DNA of 60,349 nucleotides, taken from Rhodopseudomonas palustris. Its GTDB lineage: Bacteria; Pseudomonadota; Alphaproteobacteria; Rhizobiales; Xanthobacteraceae. The stretch lies in assembly GCA_016215605.1 (NCBI GenBank), contig JACRJB010000040.1, positions 1 through 60,349 on the forward strand, in the 5' to 3' direction. A program made the position numbers and the translations under genes. Below the pieces are notes generated by a model that saw only the letters and a list, made by a program, of their open reading frames with translations, was not told the DNA's origin and ran no database searches. Below, in pieces: positions 53,425 through 60,349 of the stretch. Positions within the stretch are counted from its first letter, which is position 1. Every line of letters begins with the position of its first letter.

Positions 53425-54306
53425 GTGAACATTTCCGTCAGCAGCCCTCTGTGTCGGCAATCCAGCGCTCCGCTGCTGCGGGCCGGTCAACTTGCCGGAC
53501 TGGCGCTGGTGCTGGCCTCGGTGGCGCCGCTCGACCGCGCCGCCGCGCAGGGCAAGCTCGACGCCCGCTACGAGGCGACGTTGGCCGGCATCGAGGTCGG
53601 CAAGGGGGCCTGGGTCATCGAAATCACCGACGACGGATACGCCGCCGCCGCCAACGGCGCGACGTCGGGCGTGCTGCAGGCCTTCTCGCGCGGCCACGGC
53701 AGCGGCGAAGCGCAGGGGCGTATCGTCAACGGCCAGTTCGTGCCGATGAACTACATGGCGACCACGACCAGCTCGAAGAAGACCGAGACGATCCGGATCA
53801 CGCTGGCCAATGGGGCGGTGAAGGAATCCTCGATCGAGCCGGAGCAGCCGCCGGATGCCGATCGGATCCCGGTCACCGAGGCGCATCGCCGCGGCGTGGT
53901 CGATCCGATGACCGGCTCGTTTCTTCGCGTGCCCGGCACCGGCGATCCGATGAGCCCGGATTCGTGCCGGGTCTCGACGCCGATCTTCGACGGCCGGATG
54001 CGTTACGATCTGCGGCTCGACTACAAGCGCACCGAGATGGTCAAGGCCGAGAAGGGCTATCAGGGCCCGGTGCTGGTCTGCGGGATCTACTTCACCCCGG
54101 TGTCCGGCTACATTCCGGATCGTGCCGCGATCAGATATCTGACCGAACAGCGCAACATGGAGGTCTGGCTGGCGCCGATCGCCGGGACGCGGACGCTGGT
54201 GCCGTTCCGGCTGAAGATCCCGACGCCGCTCGGCAATGCGGTGCTGCAGGCGACCCAGTTCGTCACCACGGCGACCCCACCGAAATCCGCTTCGCGGACC
54301 CAATAG
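53425..54306 (+). CDS. DUF3108 domain protein, exported
   Basis: A 293-residue exported protein of unknown function. The GTG at 53425 has AGGA seven bases upstream and opens on a signal peptide ending near AAAQ (AGLALVLASVAPLDRAAAQG). The mature part starts LDARYEATLAGIEVGKGAW, typical of DUF3108, and the C-terminus has VCGIYFTPVSGYIPDRAAI. Starts at 53287 and 53350 would add an unlikely hydrophilic leader before the signal. Confidence 0.82.
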   Translation: MNISVSSPLCRQSSAPLLRAGQLAGLALVLASVAPLDRAAAQGKLDARYEATLAGIEVGKGAWVIEITDDGYAAAANGATSGVLQAFSRGHGSGEAQGRIVNGQFVPMNYMATTTSSKKTETIRITLANGAVKESSIEPEQPPDADRIPVTEAHRRGVVDPMTGSFLRVPGTGDPMSPDSCRVSTPIFDGRMRYDLRLDYKRTEMVKAEKGYQGPVLVCGIYFTPVSGYIPDRAAIRYLTEQRNMEVWLAPIAGTRTLVPFRLKIPTPLGNAVLQATQFVTTATPPKSASRTQ

Positions 54307-54623
54307 CTGCCGGCCGCGCCGACCTGCCGCCGCATCGCCCGCTGCCGACCCCGCCGAATCCTGTTGACTCGCTTCGGAATCACGGAACGCATGACATGGA
54401 AGGACGCGACCGCCGGTTGGGACGTTGATCGCCCGATTTGTCCCTGATCTGGTGGCGCAGCTTTCGCTCGACGCGAGATGTTGCGGTGGGCGGAAGCGAG
54501 ACTCATCGAGTCTGCGATTCGGCCGCGTTTCGTTCCGGACTCGTTCCACTGCTTAACCAGCGTGCGCTGCGGCGTCGCAATGTGACACACACTTGACCGC
54601 AGCCACGCAGAAATCCCAGCAAA
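54307..54623. other. Gap before the helicase gene: no gene seen
   Basis: The 317 bases hold no recognisable gene, repeat or terminator. They should contain the promoter of the helicase cluster, but I cannot point to a clear -35/-10 pair. Confidence 0.45.
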
Positions 54624-57600
54624 ATGCCTCACTCGTCTTCCGCGCCGTTTACCAATGCGCCCTTTGCCAATGATCGGGCGCCGGGCGCCGGCGTCACCGC
54701 CGTGCTCGGCCCGACCAACACCGGCAAGACCCATCTGGCGATCGAGCGGATGGTGGCGCATTCCTCCGGGCTGATCGGTTTGCCGCTGCGGCTGCTGGCG
54801 CGTGAGGTTTACAACAAGATCGTCGACCGGGTCGGCCCGGACGCGGTGGCGCTGGTCACCGGCGAGGAGAAGATCAAACCGCCGAAGGCGCGTTACTGGG
54901 TTTCGACCGTCGAGGCGATGCCGCGCGATCTCGACGTCTCCTTTCTGGCCGTCGACGAAATCCAGATCGCCGCCGATCTCGAGCGCGGCCACGTCTTCAC
55001 CGATCGCATCCTGCGCCGTCGCGGCCGCGACGAGACGCTGCTGCTGGGTGCCGCGACGATGCGCCCGATCATCGAGCGGCTGCTGCCGGGCGCCAGCATC
55101 GTCACGCGGCCGCGGCTGTCGCAGCTCGAATTCGCCGGCGACCGCAAGCTGACGCGGCAGCCGCGCCGGACCGCGATCGTGGCGTTCTCGGCCGACGAGG
55201 TCTACGCCATCGCCGAGCTGATCAAACGCCAGCACGGCGGGGCCGCCGTGGTGCTGGGCTCGCTGTCGCCGCGCACCCGCAATGCCCAGGTGGCGATGTT
55301 TCAGTCCGGCGACGTCGATTATCTGGTCGCGACCGATGCGATCGGCATGGGGCTCAATCTCGATGTCGATCACGTCGCCTTCGCCTCCGATCGCAAATTC
55401 GACGGCTATCAGTTTCGCCGGCTCACCCCGTCGGAATTCGCCCAGATCGCCGGCCGCGCCGGCCGCGCCACCCGGGACGGTACTTTCGGCACAACCGGGC
55501 GCTGCGCGCCGTTCGAGCCCGAACTGGTCAACGCCTTGCAGAATCACAGCTTCGATTCGGTGAAGATGCTGCAATGGCGGAATTTCAGCCTGGATTTCGC
55601 CTCGGTCGGCGCGCTCCAGGTCTCGCTGGCGGAGACGCCACGGCACGATGCGCTGACGCGCGCGCCGGTTGCGGAGGATCTTCGGGTGCTCGACCACGCC
55701 GCCCGGGATGGCGAGGTGCGCGAGATGGCGCATGGCGTGGCGGCCGTGGAGCGGCTATGGGACGTTTGTCAGGTCCCGGATTATCGAAAGATCGCACCGG
55801 CGGCCCACGCCGAATTGGTGACGACGCTGTATCGCTTTTTGATGCAGAAGGGCCGGATTCCGGATAGCTGGTTCGCCGCGCAGGTCGAGCAGGCCGACCG
55901 GATCGACGGCGGTATCGACACGTTGTCGGCACGGATCGCGCAGATCCGGACATGGACTTTCGTCGCCAACCGGGCCGACTGGTTGGCCGATCCTGAACAC
56001 TGGCAAGGCATTTCACGCGACATCGAAAATAAATTGTCAGATGCGTTGCACGAACGCCTCACGGAGCGTTTCGTAGATCGTCGGACCAGTGTATTGATGC
56101 GCCGCCTGCGGGAAAACACGATGTTGAATACGGAAATTGGTAAGACCGGCGAGGTGATCGTCGAAGGGCATGTGATCGGTCGTCTCGACGGCTTCACATT
56201 CGCGCCCGACGCCGCCGAAGCGGGATCCGACGCGAAGGCGTTGCAGGCGACGGCGCAGAAGGCTTTGGCCGGCGAAATCGAGTCCCGCGCCGAGAAGCTG
56301 TCGGGCGCGCCCGACGAGCAGTTCGTGCTGACGTCCGATGGCACCGTGCGCTGGACCGGCGACGCGGTGGCGCGGCTGGTCGGCTCCGACGACGTGCTGC
56401 GGCCCCGGCTGCGGATCATTGCCGACGATCGTCTGGCCGGTGCGTCGCGCGAAGCGGTGCAGACCCGCCTCGATCTCTGGCTCAAGACCCATATCGAGAA
56501 AATCCTCGGGCCGCTGTTCGAACTCGGCAAGGCCGAGGACATCGCCGGCATCGGCCGCGGCATCGCCTTCCAGCTGATCGAATCGCTGGGCGTGATCGAA
56601 CGCGCCAAGATCGCCGCCGAGATGAAGGATCTCGATCAGCCGTCGCGCGCGACGCTGCGCAAATACGGCGTGCGGTTCGGCGCCTATCACATCTATGTCC
56701 CGTCGCTGCTGAAGCCGGCGGCGCGTGCGCTCGCCTCGCTGCTGTGGGCGCAGAAGCTCGACAATGTCGACATGTCGGCGCTGTCGGGGGCACAGCATCT
56801 CGCCAGCAGCGGCCGCACCTCGTTTCCGGCCGACAAGGCGCTCGACCGCGACGCCTATCGGACGCTCGGTTATCGGCTGTGCGGCGAACGCGCCGTGCGT
56901 GTCGATATCCTTGAGCGGCTCGCCGACCTGATCCGCCCGGCGCTGGCCTGGCGCGAAGGTGCGTCCGGCGAGAAGCCGGCCGGCGCCTTCGACGGCCGCA
57001 GCTTCGTCGTGACCCAGGCGATGACCTCGCTGACCGGCTCGGCCGGCGAAGATTTCGCCTCGATCCTGCGTGCGCTCGGCTACCGCATGGAAAAGCGGCC
57101 GGCCCTGCCGCCGCAGCCCAAGGCGCCGCAGACGGCGCCCGAAGCGGCCGCGGCCGAAGCTTCATCGGTCGCTCCGAGCGAGACCCTGTCGGCTGAAGAC
57201 CATGCCATCCTGGCCGGCGCGATCGCGTTCGAGCCGGCGGTGGATGCGGATGCTGGCGATGCCGCCGACGCGCCCGAACCGGCCGTCGCGGCCAGCGAGC
57301 CCGCGGCAGAGGCGTCGCATGCGACGCCCGCCGACACACAGGCCGAACCGATCGAAGCCACTGCCGCAGAACCGGCAGCAATCGAACCGTCGCAGGACGC
57401 GGCCGTTGCCGAGACGGCTGCGCCCGATGCGCCGGCTGCAGAAGCTGCTGCCGAGGGCGCGGCGCCGGTTGCCGAAAATGCCGCGCCGGCCCAGCCCGAT
57501 CTGGTCGAGGTCTGGCGCCCGGGTGGTCGCTCGGACGAGCATCGTGCGCGGCCGGATCGCAATCGCCCGCGCCATCGTCCGCAGCAGGGTGGCCAGGCGG

Positions 57601-57959
57601 CCGCCACCGAAGGCGAAGCCGGCGAAGCCAAGCGGGGCGATCGTCCGGGCGGTGGCCGACGTGGCGACCGCAAGGGTGGCGGCGATTTCCGCCGCGACCG
57701 CCGCGAGGGCGAGGGCGCGCCGGCTCAGGCTGCCGGCGAAGGCCGTCCGCCGCGCGAGCGCTTCAAGGGGCGCGACAAATTCCAGGACAAGTTCAAGGGC
57801 GGGCCGAAGGGCGGTCGCGACAATCAGGGCGGCGGATCGCACCGTCAGGTGCATTCCAGCGCACCGCCGCGCGAACGCGATCGGCCGATCGATCCGAATT
57901 CGCCGTTCGCCAAGCTCGCCGCGCTGAAGGAGCAGCTTTCCGCCGGCCGCAAGGAGTAA
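54624..57959 (+). CDS. Suv3-like DExH RNA helicase with long disordered tail
   Basis: A 1111-residue helicase. Motif I GPTNTGKTHLAIERM is near residue 30, the DExH-type box is DEIQIAADLERGHVF near 111, motif V is VATDAIGMGLNLDVDHVAF near 236, and motif VI is QIAGRAGRATRDG near 274. This is the pattern of Suv3, the mitochondrial RNA-degradosome helicase, whose bacterial relatives occur in alphaproteobacteria. After a C-terminal helicase-associated region, residues about 830-965 are Ala/Pro/Glu-rich and about 970-1095 are Arg/Gly/Asp-rich and basic, as in RNA-binding tails. It heads a cluster with an S4 protein, a ferredoxin and carD. Confidence 0.9.
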   Translation: MPHSSSAPFTNAPFANDRAPGAGVTAVLGPTNTGKTHLAIERMVAHSSGLIGLPLRLLAREVYNKIVDRVGPDAVALVTGEEKIKPPKARYWVSTVEAMPRDLDVSFLAVDEIQIAADLERGHVFTDRILRRRGRDETLLLGAATMRPIIERLLPGASIVTRPRLSQLEFAGDRKLTRQPRRTAIVAFSADEVYAIAELIKRQHGGAAVVLGSLSPRTRNAQVAMFQSGDVDYLVATDAIGMGLNLDVDHVAFASDRKFDGYQFRRLTPSEFAQIAGRAGRATRDGTFGTTGRCAPFEPELVNALQNHSFDSVKMLQWRNFSLDFASVGALQVSLAETPRHDALTRAPVAEDLRVLDHAARDGEVREMAHGVAAVERLWDVCQVPDYRKIAPAAHAELVTTLYRFLMQKGRIPDSWFAAQVEQADRIDGGIDTLSARIAQIRTWTFVANRADWLADPEHWQGISRDIENKLSDALHERLTERFVDRRTSVLMRRLRENTMLNTEIGKTGEVIVEGHVIGRLDGFTFAPDAAEAGSDAKALQATAQKALAGEIESRAEKLSGAPDEQFVLTSDGTVRWTGDAVARLVGSDDVLRPRLRIIADDRLAGASREAVQTRLDLWLKTHIEKILGPLFELGKAEDIAGIGRGIAFQLIESLGVIERAKIAAEMKDLDQPSRATLRKYGVRFGAYHIYVPSLLKPAARALASLLWAQKLDNVDMSALSGAQHLASSGRTSFPADKALDRDAYRTLGYRLCGERAVRVDILERLADLIRPALAWREGASGEKPAGAFDGRSFVVTQAMTSLTGSAGEDFASILRALGYRMEKRPALPPQPKAPQTAPEAAAAEASSVAPSETLSAEDHAILAGAIAFEPAVDADAGDAADAPEPAVAASEPAAEASHATPADTQAEPIEATAAEPAAIEPSQDAAVAETAAPDAPAAEAAAEGAAPVAENAAPAQPDLVEVWRPGGRSDEHRARPDRNRPRHRPQQGGQAAATEGEAGEAKRGDRPGGGRRGDRKGGGDFRRDRREGEGAPAQAAGEGRPPRERFKGRDKFQDKFKGGPKGGRDNQGGGSHRQVHSSAPPRERDRPIDPNSPFAKLAALKEQLSAGRKE

Positions 57960-57998
57960 GCATGGCTGCGCGGTTCGCGCGGATTCCCATGGTGATGC

Positions 57999-58268
57999 GT
58001 GGAGCGTCAGCGTCTTGATAAATGGCTGTGGCATGCGCGGGTGGTGAGAGCCCGCAGCACCGCGGCGGCCTTGGTGGAGAGCGGACATGTCCGCATCAAC
58101 GGGGTGCGGGAGAAGTCGCCCGGACACGCGATCAAGACCGGCGATGTCGTGACGATTGCGCTGGATCGTAGCGTGCGGGTACTGAAGGTGATTGGATTTG
58201 CCGAGCGACGGGGCGACGCCGCCTCCGTCACTGGACTTTATGCCGATCTCGAGCTGCCCCGGGAATAG
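57999..58268 (+). CDS. S4-domain RNA-binding protein (Hsp15 type)
   Basis: An 89-residue protein consisting of one S4 domain: [51 protein letters not shown]. Hsp15 in this family binds free 50S subunits with a stranded nascent chain. The GTG start fits the family N-terminus. It lies 39 bases after the helicase stop and is probably cotranscribed with it. Confidence 0.9.
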   Translation: MERQRLDKWLWHARVVRARSTAAALVESGHVRINGVREKSPGHAIKTGDVVTIALDRSVRVLKVIGFAERRGDAASVTGLYADLELPRE

Positions 58269-58342
58269 GCATCTTCACTTGCGGCTGTGGAAGTCCTGCG
58301 GTACGCAAACACTCAAAATTAGAACCGTTCCGGAGCCTTGGG

Positions 58343-58681
58343 ATGACTTACGTCGTCACTGAAAACTGCATCAAGTGCAAATACACCGATTGCGTTGAGG
58401 TTTGCCCCGTCGATTGCTTCTACGAGGGCGACAACATGCTGGTCATCCATCCGGACGAATGCATCGACTGCGGCGTGTGCGAACCGGAATGCCCCGCCGA
58501 TGCGATCAAGCCCGACACCGAGCCGGGGCTGGAGAAGTGGCTCGAGCTGAATTCGGAGTACGCCAAGACCTGGCCGAATCTGACTCAGAAGAAGGAATCG
58601 CCGGACGACGCCAAGTCGTTCGATGGCATGGAAGGCAAGTTCGAGAAGTTCTTCTCCCCGGAGCCCGGCACCGGCGACTGA
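58343..58681 (+). CDS. fdxA: Seven-iron ferredoxin
   Basis: A 112-residue ferredoxin of the FdxA type. Two cysteine clusters are visible: [17 protein letters not shown] for the [3Fe-4S] side and [12 protein letters not shown] for the [4Fe-4S] side. The start [17 protein letters not shown] is highly conserved in alphaproteobacteria, where fdxA often precedes carD. A TTGCGG-N17-TACGCA pair lies about 35 bases upstream of the gene as a weak promoter candidate. Confidence 0.95.
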   Translation: MTYVVTENCIKCKYTDCVEVCPVDCFYEGDNMLVIHPDECIDCGVCEPECPADAIKPDTEPGLEKWLELNSEYAKTWPNLTQKKESPDDAKSFDGMEGKFEKFFSPEPGTGD

Positions 58682-58691
58682 GCCGGTCGCG

Positions 58692-58720
58692 CGCCGCCTG
58701 AGGCCTGCGGGCGGCGATTT
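58692..58720 (+). terminator. Putative fdxA terminator
   Basis: CGCCGCC and GGCGGCG form a 7-bp stem with an 11-base loop, followed by ATTTT, about ten bases after the fdxA stop. Confidence 0.5.
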
Positions 58721-58797
58721 TCCTAACGCGGCTTAACCCTGTTGATCACGAGTTGGTCCGGCTCCCGCAAGGAACCGGGCTGATTCGTCATAAATCA

Positions 58798-58834
58798 TTG
58801 ATTTTTGCGGGAAATGTGCTATATTTGGCACATT
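58798..58834 (+). promoter_or_regulatory. carD promoter with overlapping inverted repeat
   Basis: TTGATT (58798-58803), a 16-base spacer and TATATT (58820-58825) form a sigma-70-like promoter. AATGTGC (58813-58819) and GCACATT (58828-58834) are perfect inverted repeats whose 8-base centre holds the -10 hexamer, so a repressor bound there would block transcription. Confidence 0.6.
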
Positions 58835-58941
58835 CTACAAACTCGGCATGCCGTTTTGCGGCCGGGAAGGGATCCCGTCAAAAACAACGAACAGGGGCGT
58901 GGCGGTTCCACGCGCAGGCTGTGTCACAGAAAACGCGTAAA

Positions 58942-60042
58942 ATGAGTGTTTCGTCGAAGGGTGCCAAGCATGGCGCTGCGGTCGGCCGCGGCGCGACCAA
59001 AAGCCGATCCCGGACTTCTGCCAAGGACACCCGGACCGCCAAATCTTCCGTTCCGAAGTCCCCTGTTGTGAAGGCCCCTGCTGCCAAGGCCTCCGTTTCG
59101 AAGGCCGCCCTTGCCAAATCGACAGCCGCCAAGGCGAGCGCCGGCAAGGCTCCGACTGCGAAGACGACAACCGCTAAGGGTTCTGCCGCGAAGGCTTCGG
59201 CCTCCAAGGCGGCGGCTCTCAAGTCCTCGAAAAACAAAAGAAGTGCAATGCCATCCAAGACTGCGAAAACTGCCGCCGCGGCGCCGACCCCCAAGGCTGC
59301 TGCAGCGAAATCGACCGCCAAGCCCGTCGCCAAGGAGGCTGCCGCCAAGGTTCCGGTAGCGCCGAAGGCCGCCGCGAAGCCTGAGGTCAAGCCGGCGGCT
59401 GCTGCCAAGCCGGCTCCCGCGCCGAAGGTCGAGGAGCCGAAGAAGGTCGTGACCCAGCGTCAGGGCTTCAAGGCGAGCGAGTTCGTGGTCTATCCGGCCC
59501 ATGGCGTCGGTCAGATCCTCGCGATCGAGGAGCAGGAGATCGCGGGCGCCAAGCTCGAACTGTTCGTCATCAACTTCATCAAGGACAAGATGACGTTGCG
59601 GGTGCCGACCGCCAAGGTCGCCAATGTCGGCATGCGCAAGCTGTCCGACCCGGCGCTGGTCAAGAAGGCGCTGGAGACGCTGAAGGGCCGTGCCCGCGTG
59701 AAGCGGACGATGTGGTCGCGCCGCGCCCAGGAGTACGAAGCCAAGATCAACTCCGGCGACATCGTGGCGATCGCCGAAGTGGTGCGTGACCTGTTCCGCT
59801 CGGATTCGCAGCCCGAGCAGTCCTACAGCGAACGCCAGCTCTACGAAGCGGCGCTCGACCGGTTGTCGCGCGAAATCGCGGTGGTGCAGCAGGTGACCGA
59901 GACCGAAGCCGTCAAGGAAGTCGAAAGCCAGCTCGCCAAGAGCCCGCGCCGCGGCGCCAAGGCCGAGGCGGACGCTGAAGGCGATGCCGACGGCGATCTC
60001 GACGGTGACACCGACGAGGCGGTCACCGACGAAGCGGCCTGA
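58942..60042 (+). CDS. carD: CarD-family transcriptional regulator with Lys/Ala-rich tail
   Basis: CarD-type RNA polymerase-binding protein, 366 residues from the ATG at 58942. The C-terminal half carries the CarD N-domain (FKASEFVVYPAHGVGQILAIEEQEI...INFIKDKMTLRVPTAKV) that contacts the polymerase beta subunit, and the helical DNA-binding part (WSRRAQEYEAKINSGDIVAIAEVVRDLF). The first about 175 residues are Lys/Ala/Pro/Ser repeats resembling histone H1 tails; the last 40 are Asp/Glu/Gly-rich. An ATG at 59248 preceded by AGAAG would remove 102 of the repeat residues and may be the true start. Confidence 0.9.
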   Translation: MSVSSKGAKHGAAVGRGATKSRSRTSAKDTRTAKSSVPKSPVVKAPAAKASVSKAALAKSTAAKASAGKAPTAKTTTAKGSAAKASASKAAALKSSKNKRSAMPSKTAKTAAAAPTPKAAAAKSTAKPVAKEAAAKVPVAPKAAAKPEVKPAAAAKPAPAPKVEEPKKVVTQRQGFKASEFVVYPAHGVGQILAIEEQEIAGAKLELFVINFIKDKMTLRVPTAKVANVGMRKLSDPALVKKALETLKGRARVKRTMWSRRAQEYEAKINSGDIVAIAEVVRDLFRSDSQPEQSYSERQLYEAALDRLSREIAVVQQVTETEAVKEVESQLAKSPRRGAKAEADAEGDADGDLDGDTDEAVTDEAA

Positions 60043-60077
60043 GCCGCATCGTCACCATCGCAGCGACAAGCAATTCG

Positions 60078-60103
60078 GGCCCGGCGCAAGCCGGGCCTTT
60101 TTT
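60078..60103 (+). terminator. carD terminator
   Basis: GGCCCGGC-GCAA-GCCGGGCC, an 8-bp stem with a GCAA tetraloop, is followed by six T residues, 36 bases after the carD stop. Confidence 0.93.
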
Positions 60104-60151
60104 GTTGGTGGGCTGGATCTATGCCGCTGCCACAATGCGGCGCGCCGGCTT

Positions 60152-60349
60152 TAGAGCGGTTCATCGTTTGATTGAAACGAGCCGACATTTCCGAACGCAC
60201 TGAGTCCTCATCCTGAGGAGCCCGGCAAAGCCGGGCGTCTCGAAGGATGGGGCAACGCATTCGCTGCGGCCCATGGTTCGAGACGGCGCTACGCGCCTCC
60301 TCACCATGAGGTTGTGCGCGTGGCAGACGGTGTCGATCAGCTCTGATTC
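60152..60349. repeat. Long dispersed repeat, copy B (cut by window end)
   Basis: Reverse complement of 18719-18919 with a few dozen differences at most, starting TAGAGCGGTTCATCGTTTGATTG-like (first 20 bases TAGAGCGGTTCATCGTTTGA) and running to the last base. The final AGCTCTGATTC corresponds to the hairpin part of copy A, so the element continues past the window. Confidence 0.82.

Overview
The window is GC-rich chromosomal DNA from an alphaproteobacterium of the Nitrobacteraceae (Bradyrhizobiaceae), most likely Rhodopseudomonas palustris or a close relative. The strongest clue is a BLUF photoreceptor gene directly behind a PAS-GGDEF-EAL gene, which matches the papA-papB blue-light/c-di-GMP module described in R. 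palustris. Other clues are the aerobic-type cobaltochelatase genes cobS and cobT, the helicase/S4/ferredoxin/CarD cluster, and the dispersed palindromes typical of this family. I see no rRNA, tRNA, CRISPR array, transposase, integrase of a mobile element or phage gene. The region reads as core genome.

Layout. 1-4.8 kb: a membrane acyltransferase, the helicase gene hrpB carrying an in-frame palindromic insert, and a retropepsin-like protease. 4.8-8.7 kb: an EamA transporter, then the polyhydroxybutyrate genes phbB and phbA with the divergent regulator phaR. 8.7-18.6 kb: a GGDEF/EAL protein, small hypotheticals, rpmF, mtgA, an FPP-synthase type prenyltransferase, a DUF1345 protein, papB/papA and a CPA1 Na+/H+ antiporter. 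18.6-26.8 kb: a repeat-rich gap, ispG, a second EamA transporter, a Zur-type regulator, a marR-emrA-emrB type drug-efflux operon and a PcaF-type thiolase. 26.9-37 kb: mutS, a parvulin isomerase, secA, an L,D-transpeptidase and accA. 37-44 kb: cytochrome b561, xerD, a 48-residue protein, the aroK-aroB-corC operon with overlapping stop/start codons, bolA, a DnaJ-domain protein and a DedA protein. 44-49 kb: cobS, a DUF29 gene, cobT and a phytase-like exported esterase. 49-60 kb: a hybrid histidine kinase, rpmB, a DUF3108 exported protein, then a Suv3-like RNA helicase, an S4 RNA-binding protein, a 7Fe ferredoxin and a CarD regulator with a long lysine/alanine-rich tail.

Genes that work together: phbA, phbB and phaR (carbon storage); papA and papB (light control of c-di-GMP); the marR/hlyD/emrB operon (regulated efflux); aroK and aroB (shikimate pathway); cobS and cobT (cobalt insertion in B12 synthesis); secA and the divergent parvulin (export and folding of exported proteins).

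The most notable non-coding structure is a repeat of about 180 bp present near 18.7 kb and, inverted, at the right edge of the window, with shorter relatives near 0.16 and 43.4 kb. A different palindrome family has invaded the reading frames of hrpB and of the phytase-like gene. I found no clearly undescribed multi-gene system; the best leads are the DUF29 gene inside the cobaltochelatase operon, the in-frame palindromes, the operator-like inverted repeat on the carD promoter, and the J-domain protein with a possible metal-binding N-terminus.
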